Part shown: one piece after another, positions 44,521 to 52,653 of the stretch
Layout: each line of letters opens with the position of its first letter
How positions within the stretch are numbered: the stretch's first letter is position 1
Assembly (NCBI RefSeq): GCF_042219825.1
Contig: NZ_JBHJHQ010000010.1
Coordinates: forward strand, 62,001 to 126,000
Length of the DNA stretch: 64,000 nt
Reading direction: 5' to 3'
Source of the DNA: JBHJHP01 sp042219825
GTDB taxonomy: Bacteria > Bacteroidota > Bacteroidia > Bacteroidales > UBA5342
Program-made: the position numbers and the translations under genes
The notes under the pieces: model-generated
Told to the model about the DNA's origin: nothing
Database searches by the model: none
What the model saw: the letters and a program-made list of their open reading frames with translations, nothing else

Positions 44521-44602
44521 GCGGCTTCGGATTTACATGACTTATAAACCCATGGCCTCGCCATGGGCTGAATTGCTATTTGCCTTTCAGGCAAATTATT
44601 TT
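44521..44602. repeat. Two-hairpin repeat, copy A
   Basis: A run GCGGCTTCGGATTTACATG and TTATAAACCC leads into hairpin one (CCCATGGCCTCGCCATGGG), then a short linker (CTGAATTGCTA) and hairpin two (TTTGCCTTTCAGGCAAA). Copy B at 45680 shares the outer sequence and layout but has completely different stems. The pattern suggests a structured repeat with compensating changes. No ORF. Confidence 0.6.
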
Positions 44603-44632
44603 CCGTAACCTAACAAAAATCATTTGTCAAAT

Positions 44633-44955
44633 CACCCTCCATGGGCACGCCCCCGATGAAGTCGGGAGAAGTATTTAGGGAGGGCTGTTAATCTGAAATT
44701 TGCAGGTTTGCCAAAAGCCAGGGAGGGTCATGAAATTTGACTCACCCCAGTTCACAGTTCCTGCCCGTTCCTTTCAAAATAACCCTCTCTTTCACTGCGT
44801 GACAAAGAGGGACAGTTTGGACCAGCAAATTTGATTCAATCACATCCCAAAGAAAATCACTTGTCAAATACCCTCCATGGAACCGATTGAAAATCGGGTT
44901 TAGGGAGGGCAGTAAATCAGTAGCTTGCAAGTTTGAAAGAAGCAAGGGTGGGTCA
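44633..44955. repeat. TGACTCACCC repeat units U1 (3' half) and U2
   Basis: U1 (44633-44730) is the 3' half only. U2 (44738-44955) is a complete 218-bp unit. A full unit starts TGACTCACCCC and ends GGGTGGGTCA (an imperfect inverted repeat) and has two inner hairpins: one formed by CCCTCTCTTTCAC and GTGACAAAGAGGG, and one with CCCTCC ... GGGAGGG whose inner stem differs between copies (here GAACCGATT-type). No ORF of its own. Together with seven other copies it forms an array around a DUF559 gene. Confidence 0.75.
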
Positions 44956-44991
44956 TGAAAGTTTGACTCATGCCAACCTGTATTAATTGCC

Positions 44992-45357
44992 TTAGTTATT
45001 CAGGAATTCCTGAATTCGTTCAATCAGCTTGTTAATATCCTCAACTTCATCATTTTTAAACCTGATAACTTTATAACCTCTTTTTTGCAATTCGAAATCT
45101 CTAAATACATCCCAATCCTTTTGGGTCTCATGAATACCTCCGTCAATTTCAACGACAAGCTTTTTAGCGGCACAATAAAAATCTACGACAAAAAATTTTA
45201 CAGGTGTTGCAGATGCATCATATATAATTGGATGTTGTCTCAAAAACTTTACTCCCAGTTTCTTATTTCTAAGTTCATCCCAAAGAATTCTTTCTGATGG
45301 AGTCATGTTTTTTCGTAATTCACGGGCAACCTGTATAGGTGTAAGTCTTTTTTCCAT
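44992..45357 (-). CDS. DUF559 (Vsr-like) endonuclease, copy A
   Basis: A 121-residue PD-(D/E)XK-type nuclease of the DUF559/Vsr group. Catalytic-type residues Asp59 (VVDFYC) and Glu70-x-Asp72 (VEIDGG) are intact, with GYKVIRF at the end. It is inside a 431-bp cassette (44964-45394) that begins TGACTCATGCC and is followed directly by a new repeat unit (TGACTCACCCC). A second copy lies at 50065 in an equal 431-bp cassette. The gene flanks (ATTGCCTTAG and CCATAGGGTTTTATTTC) are nearly identical in both. Nicking or cleaving DNA near repeat junctions is a possible role; this is inference. Confidence 0.85.
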   Translation of the reverse strand: MEKRLTPIQVARELRKNMTPSERILWDELRNKKLGVKFLRQHPIIYDASATPVKFFVVDFYCAAKKLVVEIDGGIHETQKDWDVFRDFELQKRGYKVIRFKNDEVEDINKLIERIQEFLNN

Positions 45358-45394
45358 AGGGTTTTATTTCAAATTTAAGGAAAATTGGTTTATT

Positions 45395-45615
45395 TGACTC
45401 ACCCCAGTTCACAGTTCCAGCCCGTTCTTTTCAAGACAACCCTCTCTATCACTTCACTGCATTCCGTGACAAAGAGGGCCAGTTCAGACATGTAAACCGA
45501 TTAATTCCAATTACAAAAACCTGTTCAAAGCACCCTCCATGTCCCGACCGTAGAGTCGGGATAGGGAGGGCAGTTACTCCGGAACTTGCTGGTTTGAAAG
45601 AAACCAGGGAGGGTC
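45395..45615. repeat. TGACTCACCC repeat unit U3
   Basis: Complete 221-bp unit with TGACTCACCCC start and GGGAGGGTCA end. Inner hairpins as in U2; the tip of the second is GTCCCGAC/GTCGGGAT. Immediately follows the DUF559 cassette A. Confidence 0.75.
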
Positions 45616-45679
45616 ATGTATTCATAATTGCCTCAACGTGCGGCCTCGTATGATTTCTTTCATCAGCAGATTCGTTCTC

Positions 45680-45775
45680 CGGCCTTGATTTGCATGGCGC
45701 TTATAGCCCGGGGTTGCATTCACTACGTTCATTTACCCCGGGCTACCAATGTAGCACCCCTCCGGGGTTAATTTC
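45680..45775. repeat. Two-hairpin repeat, copy B
   Basis: Same layout as copy A: CGGCCTTGATTTGCATGG and TTATAGCCC, hairpin one (AGCCCGGGG ... CCCCGGGCT), a linker (ACCAATGTAGCA) and hairpin two (CCCCTCCGGGG). The stems share no sequence with copy A, but the positions match. The rest of 45616-46003 holds no gene I trust. Confidence 0.6.
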
Positions 45776-46015
45776 CATCATGCAACAGGGTTTTGCTTCG
45801 CTTAAGGTTGTTGAAAAGTCCAAATGGTCAAAAGGTCATCCACCTTCGCTTAAGCTATGGCTGACAAAGAAAGTCGAAAACTATCTCCAGCATACCGTTA
45901 GAATTTAATCGTCCATTTTTCATTCCTAATTCCCTTGTGCCCCGAAGCCTTAAGTGAAGGGGCAGTAATTCGTAATTGATTAGCCAGAGTGGATCATGTA
46001 TTATTTGACTCACCC

Positions 46016-46316
46016 CAGCTCTCAGTTCCAGCCCGTTCTTTTCAAGACAACTTCTCTATCACTACACCGCATTTCGTGACAAAGAGGGCCGGATTCCACA
46101 TGTACACCGATTAATCCCAGTTACAAAAACCTGTTCAAACACCCTCCCTGGGAACGACCGAAGAGAGTGTTTAGGGAGGGCAGTTACTCCGGAACTTGCT
46201 GGTTTGAAAGAAACCAGGGAGGGTCATAAAGTTTGACTCACGCCAATTCTCAGTTCCAGCCTGTTCTTTTCAAGATAACCCTCTCTATCACCACACTGCA
46301 TTCCATGATAAAGAGG
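46016..46316. repeat. TGACTCACCC repeat units U4 and U5 (truncated)
   Basis: U4 (46016-46226) is complete. U5 begins at 46234 (TGACTCACGCC) and breaks off after the first hairpin near 46316. A degenerate unit end (CCAGAGTGGATCATG) lies just before U4. The region to 46524 is AT-rich and probably holds the promoter of the next gene, but no clear consensus box is seen. Confidence 0.7.
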
Positions 46317-46524
46317 AAATCCGTATGAAAATATTCTCTTAACATCTGATGCTTACAAATTTGATACAAATACTTCCGCAATTTTGCAATTTCAACTTTT
46401 TATACGAAATTTGAATATACTACTGAAGCGGTTGCATTTTATCCTCCTGACTAAAGACTGTTTGCTGATTCGTTCATTTGCAAAAGACAAACTATCATAA
46501 CTTATTAATTTAAACTCATTAACT

Positions 46525-49080
46525 ATGAAGATGAACTTTACTCATAAAATTGCATTCCTGTTTGTTTTGGTGGCCTTCTCTGCCGTTGGTGTTGTATCGG
46601 CCCAGCCTATTATCCCGAACGGAAGTTTTGAAAACTGGTCAACAAATACACTGTTCTCTGCACCCGAAGTGTGGTTGAGTTCTGCAGAGACTGACGGTTC
46701 CCTTATGTCGACAGAAAAAATAACGGATGATGCTACAGACGGGACCCAATCCATCAAACTTTTAACAGTAGTGGATAACGGAGAATTATCCGAGGGGCTT
46801 GTTATACTGGGCGAACCAAGCGATGAGGGTGTAAATGGCATCCCGTGGACACAAACGTTTACAAACCTGCATGCCTCACTAAAATACAATATCCCGGAAG
46901 GAGATGCGGGCGTTATTTTATGTGATCTGTACAATGCAGATACAATATCAGCAACACTGTTTTACCCGGTGACAGGTAGCGCTGCAGAATGGGTGGATAT
47001 GAACCTCCCCCTTGTATTTAAAGGTGATGGAATACCGGTTCAGCCCGAAAAAATGTTCGTGGCTTTTGTCAGCAGCTATCCTGATGATATTCCACCTGAA
47101 CTTGTTGATGATTCTTACGATCCTGAAGCATACACCGGTACCGAAGGCAGCTGGCTAATTGTAGACAATGTGTATTTTACCAATGGAGATGCTCCTGATA
47201 ATATTTATCCCGAAAATTTTAGTTTTGAGAACTGGTACGAGGCTGTCCTTTCTGACCCGGACAACTGGCAGAGCAACAACCGCGATTTTTTGAACGGAGA
47301 CAACAAACCTGTGTTACGTTCGGAAGATGCTGCTGATGGAACTTACTCAGCCAGACTTGAGGTAATGAATGCCTGGGGATGGAGTGAAGCCTGGTTGAGC
47401 CTCGGTTCACCCGATACAGGAATTGTATTTACAGAAAAGCCCAGGGCGGTTACTTTCTCTTATAAATATGTTCCCATAGATGGCGATATGGGTGGAATGA
47501 ATCTTAATTTCAGAGGTACCATTGATGGCGTTTTCTCTGATTATTTTGGAGGAACCGGGTACCAGTTTGCCAAGGCGACGAATGGTTGGGTCGATGTATT
47601 CCGGACACTGGATTACGATTATGAAGGCCTTTTTCAACCCGACCATATGAGGCTTCATTTTATGGCAGGCAATAAAGATGGATCTGTGCTATACATCGAC
47701 AATCTGAAATTCGTAGATGTAACGCCAACTTCCATCATTGTAAGAGACAGTGAAACAGGCAACCCGGTGAATTATGCCCAGGTTACCATCAGCGGATTTG
47801 AATACAACATTCAACTGGATGAAAACGGTATGGCAGAAGTATCGCTCCCCGATGGAGACTTTACATATAAAGTTGCGGCTCAGGGCTACAATACGTCTAC
47901 AGGAAGCTTTACGGTTCCGGCAAATGGGGATTCTATTAGTATTCAACTTTCTCCTTTTGTTCCTGATCCGACAAAACCGGTACTAAACATTATTGATGAC
48001 GATGAGGATAAAGTTTACTTTGACGGTGATACCTTATCTGTGGAGATTAAGTTACCGGATTCCTATCCGATACCTAACGGTTTGCAGGTTATGGTAACGC
48101 AATATTTGTATCCTGATGGCTCAACAACACCAGAGCCTTACGCTATATTCCGCGAAGGAACAATGGAGGTATCAACGGTAACAAATAATACCGTAATTGT
48201 TTCCGGAACCGTTGGTGTGATCGGCAAACCCGGTATAATAGGCCTTAATGCAAAAGTGAACATCGGTGTGGAATATGATATAGGAACCTATCCTGTCATT
48301 GACACCTATCGGTTTAATCCGGATCTCAGCAGTTACGGACAGGCTCTTGCAGGTATTTCCATTCCTGATGATGCCGGCATAACTACTGAACCGGAGCTTA
48401 GCAAACTTAGCAATCTCTTTGGGTTTTCCTCTGATCCCGAAAATGATGTACCGATTGCTTTTGTAAAAGATGGTCAGGGGTACATCCTGTACAATCCAGG
48501 ACTTAATTTTATCGATCACAGAGATGAACTGAATAACCTTAAAGATGGTATGCATATCATGGCATCACCGAAAACAGGATACTATGCAGAGGTTAATCCC
48601 GTAATGCTGCCGTTCCTCAGCAACACACCGGCGACCGTGACACTGGAAAATATTCCGGATGGCATCCCGGCTTCTGAGATTGAGATCGTACAAACAAATT
48701 TCGGCATCATGCCAGATGAATATTCATTCGGTTACACTGATGGTTCAGCCAGCATTGTAAACGGAGCATTTACCTTTAATGTTTGGGGATTCAGCCGCTA
48801 TTCGTTAAGGCATGAAGGTTTAATGGCTACACTAAAACAGCATGTGGACAGACCATCGATTCAGATTTATCCTAATCCTGCCGGTGATTATCTCAGTATT
48901 TCAGCACCGGATAATATTCTGTCTTTATCTGTTGTTAACCTTAGCGGACAGCAGATTATTGAAGAAACCAGAATCAATAATCAGTCCCTGGATATTCGCG
49001 CATTACCTTCGGGATACTACCTGCTGAATATCACAACTAAAGACGGAGATAATATCATAATGCCGTTTATTAAAAAATAA
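46525..49080 (+). CDS. Large type IX-secreted multidomain protein
   Basis: An 851-residue protein: signal peptide (ending VSAQ), two carbohydrate-binding-like modules (NGSFENW near 34 and FSFENWYEAV near 232), and a carboxypeptidase regulatory-like/beta-sandwich domain (about 400-485, TSIIVRDSETGNPVNYAQVTI). A long region of further beta modules follows, then a C-terminal sorting domain (IQIYPNPAGDYLSIS, LPSGYYLLNITTKDG). It is secreted by type IX secretion and probably binds polysaccharide at the cell surface. No catalytic domain recognised. It lies between repeat arrays with a terminator at its end. Confidence 0.8.
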   Translation: MKMNFTHKIAFLFVLVAFSAVGVVSAQPIIPNGSFENWSTNTLFSAPEVWLSSAETDGSLMSTEKITDDATDGTQSIKLLTVVDNGELSEGLVILGEPSDEGVNGIPWTQTFTNLHASLKYNIPEGDAGVILCDLYNADTISATLFYPVTGSAAEWVDMNLPLVFKGDGIPVQPEKMFVAFVSSYPDDIPPELVDDSYDPEAYTGTEGSWLIVDNVYFTNGDAPDNIYPENFSFENWYEAVLSDPDNWQSNNRDFLNGDNKPVLRSEDAADGTYSARLEVMNAWGWSEAWLSLGSPDTGIVFTEKPRAVTFSYKYVPIDGDMGGMNLNFRGTIDGVFSDYFGGTGYQFAKATNGWVDVFRTLDYDYEGLFQPDHMRLHFMAGNKDGSVLYIDNLKFVDVTPTSIIVRDSETGNPVNYAQVTISGFEYNIQLDENGMAEVSLPDGDFTYKVAAQGYNTSTGSFTVPANGDSISIQLSPFVPDPTKPVLNIIDDDEDKVYFDGDTLSVEIKLPDSYPIPNGLQVMVTQYLYPDGSTTPEPYAIFREGTMEVSTVTNNTVIVSGTVGVIGKPGIIGLNAKVNIGVEYDIGTYPVIDTYRFNPDLSSYGQALAGISIPDDAGITTEPELSKLSNLFGFSSDPENDVPIAFVKDGQGYILYNPGLNFIDHRDELNNLKDGMHIMASPKTGYYAEVNPVMLPFLSNTPATVTLENIPDGIPASEIEIVQTNFGIMPDEYSFGYTDGSASIVNGAFTFNVWGFSRYSLRHEGLMATLKQHVDRPSIQIYPNPAGDYLSISAPDNILSLSVVNLSGQQIIEETRINNQSLDIRALPSGYYLLNITTKDGDNIIMPFIKK

Positions 49081-49100
49081 AAGAATTTATTATAAATTAG

Positions 49101-49134
49101 CCCCTTCAGAAATTCTACCTCTGAAGGGGTTTTT
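49101..49134 (+). terminator. Intrinsic terminator
   Basis: CCCCTTCAGA (49101-49110) pairs with TCTGAAGGGG (49120-49129), then five T. Ends the type IX cargo gene transcript. Confidence 0.85.
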
Positions 49135-49180
49135 AATGCAGAATACTTCAGCTTAATAACTGATTCAGGTTGTGAGTTTT

Positions 49181-49253
49181 GCCACCTTAGCTCAGTCGGT
49201 AGAGCAACGCATTCGTAACGCGTAGGTCGTGGGTTCGATTCCCATGGGTGGCT
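49181..49253 (+). tRNA. tRNA-Thr (anticodon CGU)
   Basis: Complete cloverleaf: acceptor GCCACCT/GGGTGGC, D-stem GCTC/GAGC, anticodon loop TTCGTAA (CGU), T-arm GTGGG/CCCAT. The anticodon stem ACGCA/CGCGT has an A-C mismatch at its last pair, next to the loop, which is unusual. No CCA is encoded (TCA follows). Sits alone between repeat arrays. Confidence 0.9.
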
Positions 49254-49265
49254 CATTTTTAGTGA

Positions 49266-49294
49266 GGGTGCGACTTCTGGTTGTGCCCTTTTTG
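49266..49294 (+). terminator. Possible terminator after tRNA-Thr
   Basis: GGGTGCGAC (49266-49274) pairs with GTTGTGCCC with three G-U wobbles, followed by five T. Suits termination of the tRNA transcript. Confidence 0.6.
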
Positions 49295-49346
49295 TTTATT
49301 TAAACCCGCCCTGGTTGATATTATATGACATAACCGGTCTTTTATT

Positions 49347-50029
49347 TGACTCTCCCCGGTTCTCAGTTCCAGCCCGTTCTTTTCGAGACAACCCTCTCTA
49401 TCACTTCACTGCATTCCGTGACAAAGAGGGACAGTTCATACATGTAAACCGATTAATCCCAATTACAAAAACCTGTTCAAAGCACCCTCCATGTCCCGAC
49501 CGTAGAGTCGGGATAGGGAGGGCAGTAAATCAGTAGCTTGCAAGTTTGAAAGAAGCCAGGGTGGGTTATGTATTATCTGACTCACCCCAGTTCTCAGTTC
49601 CTGCCCGTTCCTTTCAAGACAACCCTCTCTTTCACTGCGTGACAAAGAGGGACAGTTTGGACCAGCAAATTTGATTCAATCACATCCCAAAGAAAATCAC
49701 TTGTCAGAATACCCTCCATGGACACGAACGAAGAGAGTGTTTAGGGAGGGCAGTAAATCAGTAGCTTGCAAGTTTGAAAGAAGCCAGGGTGGGTCATGTA
49801 TTATTTGACTCACCCCGGTTCTCAGTTCCAGCCCTTTCATTTCAAGATAACCCTCTCTTTCACTGCACTGCATTCCGTGACAAAGAGGGCCGGATCATAT
49901 ATATAAACCGATAAAATCCCAATTACAAAAACCTGTTCAAAGCACCCTCCATGTCCCGACCGTAGAGTCGGGTTTAGGGAGGGCAGTAAATCAGTAGCTT
50001 GCAGGTTTGCCAAAAGCCAGGGTGGGTCA
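49347..50029. repeat. TGACTCACCC repeat units U6, U7 and U8 in tandem
   Basis: Three complete units: U6 49347-49568, U7 49578-49796 and U8 49806-50029, each about 220 bp, separated by 9 bp (for example TGTATTATT or similar). The inner second-hairpin tips differ: GTCCCGAC/GTCGGGAT (U6), an ACAC/GTGT stem (U7) and TCCCGAC/GTCGGGTTT (U8), while the outer CCCTCC/GGGAGGG stem is constant. The DUF559 cassette B begins just after U8. Confidence 0.78.
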
Positions 50030-50064
50030 TGAAATTTGACTCATGCCAACCTGTATCAATTGCC

Positions 50065-50430
50065 TTAGTTATTCAGGAATTCCTGAATTCGTTCAATCAG
50101 CTTGTTAATATCCTCAACTTCATCATTTTTAATCCTGATAACTTTATAACCTCTTTTTTGCAATTCGAAATCTCTTAATACATCCCAATCCTTTTGGGTC
50201 TCATGAATACCTCCGTCAATTTCAATGACAAGCTTTTTAGCAGCACAATAAAAATCAACGACAAAAAATTTTACAGGCGTAGCTGAAGCTTCATAAATTA
50301 TCGGATGCTGCCTAAGAAACTTTACTCCCAGCTTCTTATTTCTAAGTTCATCCCATAGAATTCTTTCTGATGGAGTCATGTTTTTACGCAATTCACGGGC
50401 AACCTGTATAGGTGTAAGTCTTTTTTCCAT
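50065..50430 (-). CDS. DUF559 (Vsr-like) endonuclease, copy B
   Basis: A 121-residue copy of the gene at 44992, differing at four amino acids (all conservative: D/E, V/I, F/L, F/I), while about 20 nucleotides differ over the gene. Most changes are silent, so the protein is under selection. Catalytic residues are intact. It is inside a 431-bp cassette (50037-50467) with the same ends as copy A and the same orientation. Confidence 0.85.
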   Translation of the reverse strand: MEKRLTPIQVARELRKNMTPSERILWDELRNKKLGVKFLRQHPIIYEASATPVKFFVVDFYCAAKKLVIEIDGGIHETQKDWDVLRDFELQKRGYKVIRIKNDEVEDINKLIERIQEFLNN

Positions 50431-50467
50431 AGGGTTTTATTTCAAATTTAAGAAAAACTGATTTATT

Positions 50468-50703
50468 TGACTCACCCCAGACTCCAGTTCCACTCCGCTC
50501 TTTTCAAGACAACCCTCTCTTTCACTGCGTGACAAAGAGGGACAGTTTGGACCAGCAAATTTGATTCAATCGCATCCCAAAGAAAATCACTTGTCCGAAT
50601 ACCCTCCATGGAACCGATTGAAAATCGGGTTTAGGGAGGGCAGTAAATCCGAAACCTGCAAACTTGGAAGGAGCCAGGGTGGGTCATGAAGCCGGGTGGG
50701 TCA
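50468..50703. repeat. TGACTCACCC repeat unit U9
   Basis: Starts TGACTCACCCC at 50468 and ends with GGGTGGGTCA (50677-50686), which is repeated once at 50694-50703. Inner tip as in U2 (GAACCGATT/AATCGGGTT). Last unit of the array, right after the DUF559 cassette B. Confidence 0.75.
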
Positions 50704-50833
50704 TAATATAAATTCCGTATAAATAACACCTCCCCGGATTTTATTACCTGCCTTTTTCTTACTTTAGCGAGTTGTTTGATCAGTGAGACTATAATTACAG
50801 GAACTATTGAACTGTAATTATTCAGACGAACTG

Positions 50834-50855
50834 ATCCCGACCGTAGCGTCGGGAT
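50834..50855. repeat. Orphan hairpin tip ATCCCGAC/GTCGGGAT
   Basis: ATCCCGAC (50834-50841), a six-base loop, GTCGGGAT (50848-50855), just before the first barrel gene. The same sequence is the inner tip of repeat units U3, U6 and U8. It may be a remnant. Confidence 0.5.
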
Positions 50856-50879
50856 AATTAAACCTTTAATTTTACCTGT

Positions 50880-51398
50880 ATGAAAAAGCAATTCTTATTT
50901 ATCCTGGTATTATCAGGTCTCTTTCTTACATCTGTATGGTTAAATGCACAAACAAAACCGTCACGCAGTAATATGACATTATATTATGAATTATGGGGTA
51001 ACGGACTGACCAGTACCATTAATATGGACCTGCTGTTCCGGATGGATCACGACCTTGTTATTGTGCCCCGTATAGGTATTGGCACCAAAGATAATTTTCT
51101 GGGCAGGGGCTATACTATTATATCTGTGCCTATGGAATTTACAGCCATGATGAACCTGAATAAAACCCGGCATTTTCTGGAAGTAGGGCCCGGTCTTACC
51201 CTGGCAAATATGGATGGTACAAACGTTGGATTTATGACAGTTCGTGCAGGATACCGGTATCAACCCGAGAGAAGCTGGTTTGTATTTCGTGCCGGTATCA
51301 TTCCCATGCTGGACTTCTATTCCAGTCGTCCCGGTATAATAAATCCACATCATTCATGGAACCTGATGGCCGGACTAAGTGTAGGTGTAGCACTATGA
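50880..51398 (+). CDS. Outer-membrane beta-barrel protein, tandem copy 1
   Basis: A 172-residue secreted protein: signal peptide, then an eight-stranded-barrel-like pattern with alternating aromatic residues. Key motifs shared with the next two genes: a YxExxGNG element near residue 36, NMDLLFRM, and AGYRYQPE followed by FRAGIIP. It is the most diverged of the three; the strands are intact. Function unknown. Confidence 0.75.
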   Translation: MKKQFLFILVLSGLFLTSVWLNAQTKPSRSNMTLYYELWGNGLTSTINMDLLFRMDHDLVIVPRIGIGTKDNFLGRGYTIISVPMEFTAMMNLNKTRHFLEVGPGLTLANMDGTNVGFMTVRAGYRYQPERSWFVFRAGIIPMLDFYSSRPGIINPHHSWNLMAGLSVGVAL

Positions 51399-51440
51399 AA
51401 ACAGAAAGGATGGAGTAATAACGGATTTAAAACACAATAA

Positions 51441-51962
51441 ATGAAAAGACTTGTACTATATCTACTGATCAGTGCAATTTCTGCAACGGGGTCATATCTG
51501 CATGCCCAATCATTGCTGCCAGAATGTAACAACAGTATTTACGTGGAACTTGGCGGAAACGGCATGACCTACACATTTAATATGGACCACTGGTTCAGGA
51601 TGGAATCCGGAGTAGCCATTGCGCCACGTGCAGGCTATGGTTACACACCATCAAAACTATTTAACGGTGAAGACAGCTTCTTTGCGTTCCCGTTTGAGCT
51701 GTCCTTTTTAATGCCCTTTAAAAACTATAACAATTACCTGGAAGTAAGTCCCGGAATTACATTTATAAGAGCCTTTGGAGAGTACCTTACCAACGATAAA
51801 ATGAAAGCCCTGACCATACGGGCGGGGTACCGCTATCAAAAACCGGAAGGCGGATTTCTTTTCAGGGCAGGCCTGCTTGGTATTTACAATTTTTATACCG
51901 GCAGCTCAGGCCGAAGCAACTGGCAACCCTGGATCGGACTTAGCTTTGGCTATGCCTTTTAA
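51441..51962 (+). CDS. Outer-membrane beta-barrel protein, tandem copy 2
   Basis: A 173-residue paralogue of the preceding protein: LGGNGMTYTFNMDHWFRM, APRAGYGYTPSK, AGYRYQKPEGGFLFRAGLLG. Signal peptide present. Starts 42 bp after copy 1. The triplet is probably one transcript; small porin-like barrels of this size commonly form outer-membrane proteins in Bacteroidota. Confidence 0.75.
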   Translation: MKRLVLYLLISAISATGSYLHAQSLLPECNNSIYVELGGNGMTYTFNMDHWFRMESGVAIAPRAGYGYTPSKLFNGEDSFFAFPFELSFLMPFKNYNNYLEVSPGITFIRAFGEYLTNDKMKALTIRAGYRYQKPEGGFLFRAGLLGIYNFYTGSSGRSNWQPWIGLSFGYAF

Positions 51963-52000
51963 ATCTGAGTTTTCATAATAAATAAAAACAAAACACTTTT

Positions 52001-52525
52001 ATGAAAAAACTAACATTACTATTTATCTTCTTAACTATTTTAATAACCTGTGCAAGATCATCCTTTGCACAACCCCGCATTTATGAAACCAATTCGGCGT
52101 ACTATCTTGAAGCCGGTGGTAATGCCTATTCCTATTCCATAAATGTGGATCACATGTTTCGCATAAATCCAACCTTTGCCATTGCACCACGCATTGGGTT
52201 TAGTTACACACCCAATTTACTGGATAAGCACTATGGCATAAGCTCTTTTCCGTTTGAGCTGAATGCTCTTATTCCGGTATCCGGGCGTAGCCATTATTTT
52301 GAGCTGGGACCCGGTTATACCTACCTGCTTATTTTTGGCCGGACCAATATGAAAGACAATGGCGGCATGCTGACCTTCCGGCTGGGTTACCGCTACCAGA
52401 GAACTGACGGCGGAATGGTATTCCGTGCCGGACTGCTCTATCTGACCAATCGCAGTGGCGACTTTAGCTTTAGCGGCAAATCTTCGCTAATCTGGCCGGG
52501 AATAAGTTGCGGCTTCGCATTTTAA
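52001..52525 (+). CDS. Outer-membrane beta-barrel protein, tandem copy 3
   Basis: A 174-residue paralogue: AGGNAYSYSINVDHMFRI, APRIGFSYTPN, LGYRYQRTDGGMVFRAGLLY and a signal peptide. Last of the three. Upstream and downstream regions show no terminator of note; the next gene (Vsr) is 128 bp away with a promoter-like box in between. Confidence 0.75.
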   Translation: MKKLTLLFIFLTILITCARSSFAQPRIYETNSAYYLEAGGNAYSYSINVDHMFRINPTFAIAPRIGFSYTPNLLDKHYGISSFPFELNALIPVSGRSHYFELGPGYTYLLIFGRTNMKDNGGMLTFRLGYRYQRTDGGMVFRAGLLYLTNRSGDFSFSGKSSLIWPGISCGFAF

Positions 52526-52578
52526 GACGGGATAGTTTGGATTGCGTTTAAATTAATTAGGCTGTTTTACAAGTGCAA

Positions 52579-52586
52579 TAATTTTG
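52579..52586 (+). promoter_or_regulatory. -7 box of the restriction-modification island
   Basis: TAATTTTG fits TAnnTTTG, 67 bp before the Vsr start. No TTG at the usual distance. It lies in the only gap upstream of the six-gene island. Confidence 0.4.
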
Positions 52587-52653
52587 TAAATTAGCTGAGT
52601 TTTTGACCTGTTTTAAGATGTTTAAAAAACCATCATCAGAAAAAATTATTTAA

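Noticed and set aside
45690..45908. 72-codon ORF across two-hairpin repeat B
   Set aside because: It reads through palindromes of the repeat and is not expected to be a protein.
49181..49253. Integrated element at tRNA-Thr
   Set aside because: No duplicated tRNA 3' end and no integrase gene found nearby.
44633..50703. CRISPR array
   Set aside because: The repeats are about 220 bp, lack unique spacers of constant length and no cas genes are near.
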